A stretch of DNA of 64,000 bases from an uncultured Saprospiraceae bacterium (GTDB lineage Bacteria; Bacteroidota; Bacteroidia; Chitinophagales; Saprospiraceae). The notes beneath the pieces were generated by a model that worked only from the letters and a program-made list of their open reading frames with translations, had not been told where the DNA came from and did no database searches. This document shows, piece after piece, positions 46,031-55,361 of the stretch. The stretch is from NCBI GenBank assembly GCA_937961455.1, contig CALGNN010000021.1, positions 33,795 through 97,794 of the forward strand. Reading direction: 5' to 3'. The position numbers and the translations under genes were made by a program. The stretch's first letter is position 1. The number at the start of each line of letters is the position of its first letter.

Positions 46031-47608
46031 TTACTCGTTTAAACTTAAAGGGGTCTTTTTATAGATGGTTTCAAGCGCTTTCAAGACTACGGGATCATCA
46101 TGATTCAATTGCATATACATACCCTCGTCTCCATACAATTGCTTTGCTAATCGCACTTTCATTCTTTCTAAAAGAAAACTTTTATGTTCGAATAGTTTAC
46201 GTTCATCAAAGGCTTCCCCTTTGCTGTGTAGAAAGTCTCTAAAATGCTCAATTGTAGAAACTGGGAATTCATATTCCCGAATAAAATCCCAAATCTCCAT
46301 TTCATTGAACGAAGCATCTTTGAAAAATTCTTTATAAATAAATTCTGGAAAATGGAATGAGAATTTATTGTACCAACTCGTATATAGTGTTTCATTATCC
46401 GCAACAAAAACATCAGGAAAAATTCCTTGACCTCCATATACGACTCTACCTGCTTCTGTGGTAAAAATGAGCGAATCAATGACTTCAACACTGTCTTTAT
46501 TAAACAAGGCTCCGGAATCGAATCTATTATTCAAATCATTGTGATAGGCATTTTTGTCCTCATAGGGTTTTTGAATAAATCTCCCAGAAGGGGTATAGTA
46601 CCTTGCAACGGTTAATCTCAGGGCTGACCCATCACTCAAGGGATACTGTTCTTGTACCAAGCCTTTTCCAAAAGAAGCTCTACCTACAACAGTTCCTCTA
46701 TCATAATCCTGGATTGCTCCAGCTAATATTTCTGAACCTGAGGCTGATCCTTTATCAATTAATACGGCGATTTCTTCAATCTCAAAAAAGTTTTTTCCGG
46801 TAGATTTGTATTCATGTCTTCTAGCATTTTTACCCTCCGTATAAACCAACATTTTTGATTTTTCCTTAAAAAGCTGGCTTAATATATTGACCGTCTCCTT
46901 TAAATATCCACCGGGATTTCCTCTGACATCTATCATAAGATTTATCATGTTCTGATTGTCAACCATGTGCTCTAGGTATGACATAAATTCCCGATATGTG
47001 CGGCTGCTAAATCGATTGATCTTAATGTAGCCTGTCTTTTCATCCAACATATAAGCAGAGCCTATTGAATTGACTGTAATCCAATCACGCTTTACATCAA
47101 AATTCATTTCTTCATCCCCCCTTAATATTAAGAGTTCTGCAATGCTATTACGAGGACCTTTTAAAACAGAAATTATTTTATCGTTGGTCCAATTATTTCC
47201 GGCTATAATAGAATCCCCTAGAGCAAGTATTTTGTCCCCTTCGATGAGGCCTGCGGTTTTGGCAGGACCACTGTGCATGATTTGTGTGATAACGATGGTA
47301 TCGTCAATGGTCATGAATTCTACCCCAATTCCTTCAAAGTTACCTTCCATCTGCTCGTTTACAGAAGCTAATTGATCTGCATTGATATAGCTAGAATGAG
47401 GGTCAAGATTACCCATTACCTCTTTTATGGCATCTTCGACTATGGCTTCAGTATCCACATCGTCAACGTATTTTGCTTCGATATACTCAATCAACTCAGT
47501 TAATTTTTTTGCACTCGAAGAAGCATTCGTTTTTTTAATTAATCCCTGCGATCCATTCAATGAAAGACCTATCAATACCCCGAGGGATAAAAATGCTGCC
47601 ACCAACAA
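46031..47608 (-). CDS. C-terminal processing peptidase (S41, PDZ)
   Basis: Periplasmic serine protease of the CtpA/Prc family anchored by an N-terminal helix. The PDZ domain (about 80-165) has GIGVEFMTIDDTIVI and GPAKTAGLIEGDKI. The catalytic Ser is in GSASGSEILAGA and the Lys in ASFGKGLVQEQ. The first usable start in frame is TTG at 47608, but the upstream in-frame codons read KNFKVWIP, which looks like the normal charged n-region of this family. The true start may be an unusual codon further upstream. It is about 180 nt from the divergent Lrp gene. Confidence 0.9.
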   Translation of the reverse strand: MLVAAFLSLGVLIGLSLNGSQGLIKKTNASSSAKKLTELIEYIEAKYVDDVDTEAIVEDAIKEVMGNLDPHSSYINADQLASVNEQMEGNFEGIGVEFMTIDDTIVITQIMHSGPAKTAGLIEGDKILALGDSIIAGNNWTNDKIISVLKGPRNSIAELLILRGDEEMNFDVKRDWITVNSIGSAYMLDEKTGYIKINRFSSRTYREFMSYLEHMVDNQNMINLMIDVRGNPGGYLKETVNILSQLFKEKSKMLVYTEGKNARRHEYKSTGKNFFEIEEIAVLIDKGSASGSEILAGAIQDYDRGTVVGRASFGKGLVQEQYPLSDGSALRLTVARYYTPSGRFIQKPYEDKNAYHNDLNNRFDSGALFNKDSVEVIDSLIFTTEAGRVVYGGQGIFPDVFVADNETLYTSWYNKFSFHFPEFIYKEFFKDASFNEMEIWDFIREYEFPVSTIEHFRDFLHSKGEAFDERKLFEHKSFLLERMKVRLAKQLYGDEGMYMQLNHDDPVVLKALETIYKKTPLSLNE

Positions 47609-47789
47609 TGGAATCCATACTTTGAAATTTTTGATAATATTCTTGTTTTTTCTTGTTTCTTGTATCTTTGACGCTTGTAACTAAATGAGCAACCCCTGCT
47701 TTTACACAAGGACCAATATATTTTCAACGTCGATTGTAACTCAAAGATATTAAATCTTATTACTCATTAAACAACTTTGAGACAGTCCA

Positions 47790-48251
47790 ATGTATGAAAT
47801 TGATGAACTAGACAAAAGTATTCTTTCGATATTAATGAAAGATGCTAAAATCCCTTACACTGATATTGCTAAGAAATTGTTTGTTTCAGGAGGTACCATT
47901 CACGTAAGAATGAAAAAACTGGAACAACTAGGCATAGTTAAAGGATCAAGTCTGAATCTAGACTATTCAAAAATGGGTTACGATGTAACCGCTTTCCTTG
48001 GAATTTATCTTGAAAAGAGTAGCATGTTTGACGAAGTGGCCGCAAAACTTGAAACCATTAATGGAATCGTCGATGCACATTATACTACTGGAGTATACAG
48101 CATCTTCGTTAAGATCATTTGCAAAGACACGAATCATCTCAGGCAAATCTTGCACGATAAAATTCAACCGATAGAAGGCATTCAACGAACGGAAACATTT
48201 ATTTCGCTCTTAGAAAGCATCAACAGACCTATAATAATTGAGGATAGTTAA
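47790..48251 (+). CDS. Lrp/AsnC family transcriptional regulator
   Basis: DNA-binding regulator of 153 residues. The N-terminal winged helix-turn-helix (LDKSILSILMKDAKIPYTDIAKKLFVSGGTIHVRMKKLEQLG) is followed by an RAM/AsnC ligand-binding domain (VTAFLGIYLEKSS and YSIFVKIICKD). Such proteins sense amino acids as octamers; the ligand and targets are not shown by the sequence. It is convergent with rpoD, about 12 nt apart. Confidence 0.92.
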   Translation: MYEIDELDKSILSILMKDAKIPYTDIAKKLFVSGGTIHVRMKKLEQLGIVKGSSLNLDYSKMGYDVTAFLGIYLEKSSMFDEVAAKLETINGIVDAHYTTGVYSIFVKIICKDTNHLRQILHDKIQPIEGIQRTETFISLLESINRPIIIEDS

Positions 48252-48263
48252 ATAAAATACAAT

Positions 48264-49133
48264 TTACGTACCTAGATAGTGTTTCAATAATTTACTTCTT
48301 GAAGCAGATCTAAGTTTGTTAATGGCTTTGTCTTTTATTTGTCTTACACGCTCTCTTGTTAAACCGAATTTATCTCCGATGTCCTCTAAAGACATAGGAT
48401 GCTCTACACCTATACCAAAGTACAATTTGATAACATCGCATTGTCTTTCTGTAAGCGTGCCTAGAGACCTTTCTATTTCCTTTCTAAGAGAAGCGCTATA
48501 CTCTAAGGTAGAATCTGTATTTGGTGTACTGCTATTTTCAAGTACATCTAAGAGTGAATTATCTTCACCATCAACAAATGGAGCATCCATAGATACATGT
48601 CTAGCAGCAACACCCAAAGTAGTTTCTACTTCTTCCGTTGGTATTTCCAACAATTCTGCTAATTCTTCTGAAGATGGCTCTCTTTCAAATTCTTGCTCCA
48701 ACTCAGAGAATGCTCTATTAATCTTATTTAATGATCCAACCTTATTTAGTGGAAGTCTTACAATTCTAGATTGCTCAGCTAATGCCTGAAGTATGGATTG
48801 TCTAATCCACCATACCGCATAAGAAATGAATTTGAAACCTCTAGTTTCATCAAATCTTTGAGCAGCTTTTATTAAACCAAGATTTCCCTCATTGATTAAA
48901 TCACTTAATGACAATCCTTGATTTTGATATTGTTTGGCTACAGAGACAACGAATCTCAAATTGGCTTTAGTAAGTTTCTCTAAAGCTTCTTGGTCACCCT
49001 TCTTGATTCGTTTTGCTAAATCAACTTCTTCTTCAGGAGTAAGAAGATCTACCTTTCCAATTTCTTGCAAATATTTTTCAAGGGACTGGCTTTCTCTATT
49101 GGTAATTGATTTAGTAATTTTTAATTGCCTCAT
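48264..49133 (-). CDS. rpoD: Primary sigma factor RpoD/SigA
   Basis: Housekeeping sigma-70 factor of the Bacteroidota type, 289 residues without region 1.1. Region 1.2 ([20 protein letters not shown]), 2 ([39 protein letters not shown] and [17 protein letters not shown]), 3 and 4 ([16 protein letters not shown] and [17 protein letters not shown]) are complete. It recognises the TAnnTTTG/TTG promoters proposed here. Transcription is from its own promoter at 49223-49253. Confidence 0.97.
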   Translation of the reverse strand: MRQLKITKSITNRESQSLEKYLQEIGKVDLLTPEEEVDLAKRIKKGDQEALEKLTKANLRFVVSVAKQYQNQGLSLSDLINEGNLGLIKAAQRFDETRGFKFISYAVWWIRQSILQALAEQSRIVRLPLNKVGSLNKINRAFSELEQEFEREPSSEELAELLEIPTEEVETTLGVAARHVSMDAPFVDGEDNSLLDVLENSSTPNTDSTLEYSASLRKEIERSLGTLTERQCDVIKLYFGIGVEHPMSLEDIGDKFGLTRERVRQIKDKAINKLRSASRSKLLKHYLGT

Positions 49134-49222
49134 GCACTATATGTTTTGTATAATATTTTTAAAAATTCAAGTCGCTTTCAAATTTGTAAACATTTCATAG
49201 TAGCTTATTTGAAAACAAACCG

Positions 49223-49253
49223 CAAAGTTAATTTAATAAAGCTACTTTATCAA
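49223..49253 (-). promoter_or_regulatory. Promoter of rpoD
   Basis: On the minus strand TTG (49253-49251), a 20-nt spacer and TAACTTTG (49230-49223) match the Bacteroidota promoter consensus. The leader to the ATG at 49133 would be about 85 nt. This is the best-formed promoter found in the window. Confidence 0.7.
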
Positions 49254-49374
49254 GTATTTATTACATAACAAAAATGAAATTTCGCAATATTTTGTTTAAC
49301 TATTCTTTTGTTTTCTATAAAATTCTTTTTTATTTGTCCCCAATTGGATTTTGAACTTTAAGAGATAACGATTT

Positions 49375-49749
49375 ATGAGGGTTTCCTATGACATGGAATT
49401 TTTATTTAGGGCCTCCCCCACCATACTATATCGGTTCTTAACGGATCCTGCCTGTTTAATCAGATGGTTCTGTGATGGTGTAGATAAAGAGGGAGATGTT
49501 TTTTCCTTTACTTGGGAAGGAGAAATGGAAGTTGCTGACTTAGTTGATGATATCGAAGAAGAGCGTCTGAGATTTAGGTGGCAAGAATCTGACGAAGGAG
49601 AATACTTCGAATTCAGAATGTACAAATCAGATGTGACTGATGAGACAGTTATGGAAATAACGGATTTTTGTGATGATGATGAGGTAGAAGATCAGAAAGA
49701 ACTTTGGGCTTCACAAATGGAGGCACTTAGAAAAGAAACTGGCGGTTAA
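49375..49749 (+). CDS. START-like domain protein
   Basis: A 124-residue soluble protein of the SRPBCC/START-like superfamily in the form typical of Bacteroidota. It shows YDMEFLFRASPTILYRFLTDPACLIRWFCDGVD, then VADLVDDIEEERLRFRWQE and TVMEITDFCDDDEVEDQKELWASQM. The fold forms a ligand pocket, but no substrate is known. It is a single-gene unit divergent from rpoD. Confidence 0.85.
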   Translation: MRVSYDMEFLFRASPTILYRFLTDPACLIRWFCDGVDKEGDVFSFTWEGEMEVADLVDDIEEERLRFRWQESDEGEYFEFRMYKSDVTDETVMEITDFCDDDEVEDQKELWASQMEALRKETGG

Positions 49750-49862
49750 AAACCATCTTATTAGCTTTTTTCCGAAATTAAAATTTCACTGGCTTTCTTA
49801 TAGTACAAGAACTTATTCATTGTAGAATAAGACACATACTCCACTGCACGAGTTTGTGATCT

Positions 49863-51908
49863 TTACAACTTTACAAATCTATCTATCCAAAGATATTCCA
49901 ATGATTGGATGCTAATCAAATAACTTGAAGATGGTAGTCCTTCCATATCAATTTTAAAACCACGCGACGCATCAAAATTTGCAATAAATCCTTTTTTCGC
50001 CACTACACCTTCTATAGTCAAAATACGCCATTCAATGTCCAAATTAAAATTATGTGGCATACTGATATGTGCTTCTGCAGTTGTGGGATTCGGCATGATT
50101 TCTATAGGCAATTCGCTTAATTCAAAAGTATTTGTGCTTGTCTTTTCATACAAACAATAGCTAAAATCTCCGCCAACACCTTGTTCAAAATCCCAAAACT
50201 GAACGTAAAATTTTTGATCCTCATCCCAATCAGCGTCAATTAATTCCTCAAGATCAAAAGAAGGCATGACGCCTGGTCCGCTATCATCGTCACAGGCAAT
50301 AAATATCAGTCCATCGCAATCACCTCTATAAATAGCTGCCTTTCCATCCGTAAGCAGACTGTTAGCTGACTTAAAAAATTCAAAAACAAGGGCTTGACCC
50401 ATTGTATAAGAAAACTCAAACCAGATATCTTTATTTATGGCATCATTGCAAAATGGTTCTACTCCTGAGCTTGCATTTGCAGCCAATGACAGTGTTGGCT
50501 CATCATCCAAATAACAAGCTTGTTCTAAAATCGGACTCACTTGGACAGCTTCAGAACAAATGTCTCCAAACGGGGCAAGAGGCTCAACTACACATATAGA
50601 GAATTCACCTTGAGCGATTCCATTGAAAGACCAAAACTGAATATATAGTGTTTCATTAGCTAAACTTGGTTCATTAAGACTGATTGCAGGCATATTAAGC
50701 TCACCAGAATCATCATCACAGGTTATGAATACCAATTCCTCACAGCTTCCACTGTAGACCGCCATAACGCCATCTGTAAGCGGACTTTGGATTAAGGATT
50801 TCGTTTCTATAATTACCCTTCCTGAAGGGGGCATATCAAAGGTAAACCAAACATCTAAACCATTAAATCCGGGACATGCAGGATTGACTGTGGAATTGAA
50901 AGAATTTATATTATTTGCAATAAACACTTCAGCACAACTTTCTTGATAAACCTCTAAAAAACTCGCAGTGGTACAATCATCATTATCAGGGTGCGGTTCT
51001 CCCAGTTCTCCTTTCAGACACAAATGATACACTAAACTGCCTGGCGTAGTTGTTACGACTTGCATGAAGATTTCTTCATTTGCAAGATTTTGAAAAAGAT
51101 ATCTTTCCGTGAAGTCTAGACTTTCTGGCTTAAAACAAGTGATAAGCTCAAGAGCAGTACAAGTGCCTTTGTAAAATGCAATGCTCTCTACACTGATGAA
51201 ATTGGGATTACTAAAAATCTCCATATCAAGTACCACCCTTCCGTCTGCAGGAACTGTAAATTTTGACCATTGATCTTTTTCTCCCTTTCCATCGTTACAA
51301 CTTGTAGTCAATCCTGAATAAGTGTTTTCAGATATAATTACATCATAGCTGTACGTACAAACTTCTGTTGGATTAAAGTTGATTTCTTTGGCAATTGAGC
51401 ATACATCAAAATGATCCAACTCTTGAGATGGTTCTTCTATACAAATACTATTAATGAGCTCTTGTTGTGTACTTGTAAAAAATTTGTCATTGACTGCTAC
51501 GTAAATCATCTGGCCCATTAAATCTGGATTAAAAAAAGTATAAAACAATTCGTTGGGTGATTGAATATCACAGGCTATTAATTCTAAATCAGCACAATCC
51601 CCTCTGTAGACAGTCATAGACAGCTGGACCGTTTGAAAAATAGCTGTGACCGCTAAATGTATCTGGACCCTATTGGGCGTATCGTAAAGAAACTTAAACC
51701 AAACCTCTGAATGCTCATCGCAAAAATCCTCTTCTGTTACTGTCGCTTGGAACAAAGTGAAATCCGTAAAGGCACAAGAATCAACTGCTGTTAGGAGGCT
51801 ATCTGCGTTAATGCATAAATCATTTTCAGGCACTTGAGCGAGAACAACATATGGTGCCATCAAAAAAGTATACAAAAAGATGATGATGTTTAATGTACGT
51901 ATTTTCAT
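49863..51908 (-). CDS. Modular Cys-rich secreted protein, four modules, T9SS type A sorting domain (paralog 1)
   Basis: Secreted protein of 681 residues with a signal peptide (IIIFLYTFLMAPYVVLAQ). It has four repeats of about 140 residues, each opening with a D(D)xC..A motif (ENDLCINA, FDVCSIAK, NDDCTTAS, GDICSEAV). Later in each repeat come D.WF.F, an aromatic-rich Y.G.C..L..I.C core and a final (I/Y)C. The fold is probably the pre-peptidase C-terminal (PPC)-like beta-sandwich, by resemblance only. The C terminus has MPNPTTAEAHISMP and ends IDRFVKL, a T9SS type A sorting domain. The four modules match modules 4-7 of the two longer paralogs. Confidence 0.82.
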   Translation of the reverse strand: MKIRTLNIIIFLYTFLMAPYVVLAQVPENDLCINADSLLTAVDSCAFTDFTLFQATVTEEDFCDEHSEVWFKFLYDTPNRVQIHLAVTAIFQTVQLSMTVYRGDCADLELIACDIQSPNELFYTFFNPDLMGQMIYVAVNDKFFTSTQQELINSICIEEPSQELDHFDVCSIAKEINFNPTEVCTYSYDVIISENTYSGLTTSCNDGKGEKDQWSKFTVPADGRVVLDMEIFSNPNFISVESIAFYKGTCTALELITCFKPESLDFTERYLFQNLANEEIFMQVVTTTPGSLVYHLCLKGELGEPHPDNDDCTTASFLEVYQESCAEVFIANNINSFNSTVNPACPGFNGLDVWFTFDMPPSGRVIIETKSLIQSPLTDGVMAVYSGSCEELVFITCDDDSGELNMPAISLNEPSLANETLYIQFWSFNGIAQGEFSICVVEPLAPFGDICSEAVQVSPILEQACYLDDEPTLSLAANASSGVEPFCNDAINKDIWFEFSYTMGQALVFEFFKSANSLLTDGKAAIYRGDCDGLIFIACDDDSGPGVMPSFDLEELIDADWDEDQKFYVQFWDFEQGVGGDFSYCLYEKTSTNTFELSELPIEIMPNPTTAEAHISMPHNFNLDIEWRILTIEGVVAKKGFIANFDASRGFKIDMEGLPSSSYLISIQSLEYLWIDRFVKL

Positions 51909-51980
51909 AACTAGAACGTCTTCAGCATACTTTCATAATTTAATGAAGTATTTGCATAAATTTTGCAAGGATACTTGCAA

Positions 51981-54900
51981 TTAGATCTTTATGAATTTTT
52001 CGACCCATTGCTTATTTTGCCCTTGTAGCTTTATGATATAAGTCCCCGCACTGAAATTGCGCGTATCAAGACTTAAACCTCCATGAGCTTGTAGCTGGTA
52101 AACTTCTCCTTCTATCAGCTTCGTTCCATTCAAATTATAAAGACTCCAAGTCATATTTTCAAGTCCATCTCCTTCAAAAGATATGTGCAAATAATCAGAA
52201 ACTGGGTTGGGACTTACAATCATTTTCTGATCCTTAAGATTTGATTGGCTAACAAAGTCCTTATTGTAGAGACAAAATGAAATATCATCCCCTATCCCTT
52301 GATTGAAGTCCCAAAACTGTACATAGAAATCTTGATCCGTATTCCACTGTGGATCAATCAAAGTTTCTAAATCAAAGGAAGGCATGTTGGCTGGGCCACT
52401 GTCATCATCACAGGCAATGAAACTTAAATTGTCACAGTCTGCTCTATAAATAGCTGCTTGTCCATCAAAGAGTGAAGAACCTGTAGCACGTCTAAACTCA
52501 AAAACTAAGCGTTCAGATTCTTTGTATGGAAATTTAAACCAAATGTCTGAGCTGATGGAAGCACTGCAATCAGGGACCACCCCAGAATAACTGTTAGCAA
52601 AAAATGAAACCGTTGATTCATTACTTCCGTAGCAGGCATCTTCGCTGCCAGGCAAGACCTCAATGGCCTCTTCACAAAGATCCCCAATTAAGTCTTCTGG
52701 TTCAATCAAACAAATTTCAAATTCGCCTTCTTGAGCACCATTGTATGACCAAAACTGCAAAAGCAATTCCTGATTCGCTAGGGCCGGATCATCTATTTTA
52801 AAGGCTGGCATATTGCCTGAGCCTGAATCATCATCACAGGCTATAAGAGATAGATTATCACAACTTCCTGTATACAAAGCAAAAACACCATCTGTAAGTG
52901 TACTGCCTTGCACAAAGCTGCATTCAATAAGCAATGAACCAGATTCAGGTACCGTAAAAGTAAACCAAACATCATTTGCAAATCCAGGGCATATTGAAGA
53001 TTGGGATGTTCTGTGCGCATTGCTATTATTTACCAAATTTGGATTATCGCATGCCCCATTTGAAATGAGCAATGGAAGTGCTGTTGGGCAATCATCATTT
53101 GCTGGTGCAATGGCTCCTGAGGCACTTATACAAATATTATAATCTATGCCTTGAAAAATCTCCTTAGTTAGCTGTAAATAGATCTCTTGACCTGCCCAAT
53201 CATTTAGATTAAATCTTTCACTAAAATCAGTATCATTGATTTCAACACAGGTGATTAATTCAGGAAAAGCGCAGAGTCCGTGATAAAAACTACATGATTT
53301 AAAATTAGAGAAAAAACCCAATTCAAAATGATCGATATCTAGAAGAAACTTCCCATCATCTGGCACCGTAAAACTAAACCACATATCATCTGTTCTTAGG
53401 CTAGGGTGACATTCATTCCCAATTCCAGAATACCTGCTTTTTAAAAAATTTAAATTATAACTAGAGTCGCATTGTTCTGCATTATTCATGTGCAATACTT
53501 TAGCTTCAGAACAATAGTCGAAATCATTAATGCTATCTTGAAAAATAAATGGACATATCCCAAATGTACCCAGAATGGTTTGACCATTGAAAGGAATTTC
53601 AGCAACTGCCATGTAAATGGTTTGCCCGATTAAATCTGGATTATGCAAGGCCAGGATTTTTTCTAAACTAGAATTACTAGAACCACTACATTCAATTAAA
53701 GATAGATTATCACAATCTCCTCTGAAGAAATTTACGTCAAGCGTATTGGGTCCTGCTGAATTTAATACTTGAGTTACAAGCTGAACAATGTCTTCCGAAT
53801 CGTAAATAAACTTGAACCAAACATCATTGTTTTCCGTACAAAAATTTTCAGGAGAATTGCTAGATCCAATTGTCAAAAAAGAAAAGCAATCATCTTCTAA
53901 ATCGAATAATTGAGCATTTAAACAATCGTCATTTTCAATAGTACCGATACTCGAAAAACAAATATCCACTATTGGAGGATTAGCATACTGGTAACTCCCT
54001 ATTCGCAAATACCACCTCGAGTCTGGAAGATCTGGTAATTCAAGGATGTATTCTGTTCGGAAGGTTTCTAGAATGATATCTTCGCAATATTCCAGAAGGA
54101 GATTTTCACAATCACTTCCATTATACAATTCAATAGATATAAATTCGTAATTATAATTACTAGGTATTAAGTTTAATACAATCTCATTAATGGTATCTCC
54201 ATCATCAAATGTATACCAAACATCTGCTAATTCGTATACACAATTATCGTAATTGGAAAAACCTTCATTAATTACTTCTACAAATTCAATAGTAGGCACT
54301 TCAGTACATGCTGGATAATTGACAAATGAAACTTCCTTAGCCAAATCACATATTTCATTGTCGACTGGCGTCAATTCTTTTGCACAGACAATAATGATTT
54401 CATCTTCATCCTGAAACTCTGTCCCAATCTTGATGGTAAAATCAAGGTCCTCATCTTCAAAATTTTCTAAAATAAGTTGACCAATAGTGTAAACACTTTG
54501 TATGTAGTCACACCTAATGAAGTTTAAATCATGGCAAGCGCCTGTATAAATTTCATATAATAAATAATCATAAAATGCGAAAGGCATCTCTACTTCTACG
54601 ATGAGCCGAGTTTGAGCAGGAATATTAATTTTATACCATAGGCTCGCAAAGGTTTCAAAGCAATAGACTTCTTGATACAAATCAAAGGATTTATCAAAAT
54701 TCATGGTGTCCATCACTATTAATGTAGGATCACAAATATCACTTGAATAAAAGAGTTCAGTTGCATTCTGGCAGATACCATTGAAATCTAAAAAGTCGAT
54801 AGCTTCAATACAAATCTTATTACTATCTGCATTAAAGGCCGCATCAAATATTCTTATATAGACAAACTCCCCAGCTAAGGCGTTATCAGACAAAATAAAC

Positions 54901-55271
54901 AAGGTGGTATCATTAAGATAGCCTTGACTTTGGAAGCAATCATATTCTGTAAGATCATTACAAGCTCCTGTAAATACCGCACACTTTGGCGACTCATTAA
55001 AGCCAAGATCATAGACCTTAACAATAAGGCTTAAATCATTTGGCACGAGGACTTTAAACCAGACGTCTTCCTCATTTTCAAAACAGCCACTTATTGGAGT
55101 ATTGGTCGCATCATTGAGACTAAAGTCGGCCTCAATACATTGGCCTTCCAGATAAGACAACTCAATCGCATTTTGACACAAATCATTGGGCGGGACTTGG
55201 GCAAACAAGTCGACATGAATCAGCATTTGAAAAAAAATGATAAGGAAGCAGTAATGATAGATTCTTGTCAT
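51981..55271 (-). CDS. Modular Cys-rich secreted protein, seven modules, T9SS type A sorting domain (paralog 2)
   Basis: A 1096-residue relative of its two neighbours with a signal peptide (YHYCFLIIFFQMLIHVDLFAQ). Seven repeats start at PPNDLCQNA, NGICQNA, DNEICDLA, NDDCLNA, FDYCSEA, ANDDCPTA and GDLCEEA, each of about 140 residues with about six conserved cysteines. The last two contain the acidic motif CDDDSGxGNMP or CDDDSGPANMPSF. The end shows VSPNPVSDYLHISF and WVEKFIKI, a T9SS sorting domain. The gene is 72 nt upstream of paralog 1 and 90 nt downstream of paralog 3; promoters between them were not found. Confidence 0.82.
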   Translation of the reverse strand: MTRIYHYCFLIIFFQMLIHVDLFAQVPPNDLCQNAIELSYLEGQCIEADFSLNDATNTPISGCFENEEDVWFKVLVPNDLSLIVKVYDLGFNESPKCAVFTGACNDLTEYDCFQSQGYLNDTTLFILSDNALAGEFVYIRIFDAAFNADSNKICIEAIDFLDFNGICQNATELFYSSDICDPTLIVMDTMNFDKSFDLYQEVYCFETFASLWYKINIPAQTRLIVEVEMPFAFYDYLLYEIYTGACHDLNFIRCDYIQSVYTIGQLILENFEDEDLDFTIKIGTEFQDEDEIIIVCAKELTPVDNEICDLAKEVSFVNYPACTEVPTIEFVEVINEGFSNYDNCVYELADVWYTFDDGDTINEIVLNLIPSNYNYEFISIELYNGSDCENLLLEYCEDIILETFRTEYILELPDLPDSRWYLRIGSYQYANPPIVDICFSSIGTIENDDCLNAQLFDLEDDCFSFLTIGSSNSPENFCTENNDVWFKFIYDSEDIVQLVTQVLNSAGPNTLDVNFFRGDCDNLSLIECSGSSNSSLEKILALHNPDLIGQTIYMAVAEIPFNGQTILGTFGICPFIFQDSINDFDYCSEAKVLHMNNAEQCDSSYNLNFLKSRYSGIGNECHPSLRTDDMWFSFTVPDDGKFLLDIDHFELGFFSNFKSCSFYHGLCAFPELITCVEINDTDFSERFNLNDWAGQEIYLQLTKEIFQGIDYNICISASGAIAPANDDCPTALPLLISNGACDNPNLVNNSNAHRTSQSSICPGFANDVWFTFTVPESGSLLIECSFVQGSTLTDGVFALYTGSCDNLSLIACDDDSGSGNMPAFKIDDPALANQELLLQFWSYNGAQEGEFEICLIEPEDLIGDLCEEAIEVLPGSEDACYGSNESTVSFFANSYSGVVPDCSASISSDIWFKFPYKESERLVFEFRRATGSSLFDGQAAIYRADCDNLSFIACDDDSGPANMPSFDLETLIDPQWNTDQDFYVQFWDFNQGIGDDISFCLYNKDFVSQSNLKDQKMIVSPNPVSDYLHISFEGDGLENMTWSLYNLNGTKLIEGEVYQLQAHGGLSLDTRNFSAGTYIIKLQGQNKQWVEKFIKI

Positions 55272-55361
55272 ATGGGCGTCTTTTACAAATACAAGCCTGA
55301 AGTAATATAAAGCAAAACTTTCATTCTCCTCTGATCAAAGCTTAGTAATAATTTTAATCTC

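Noticed and set aside
47580..47620. A frameshift near the start of the S41 protease, because an ATG (ATGGATTCC) lies in another frame at the upstream end.
   Set aside because: Using that ATG needs a frame change within a few codons; the existing frame extends upstream with a family-like sequence, so an unusual start codon is simpler.
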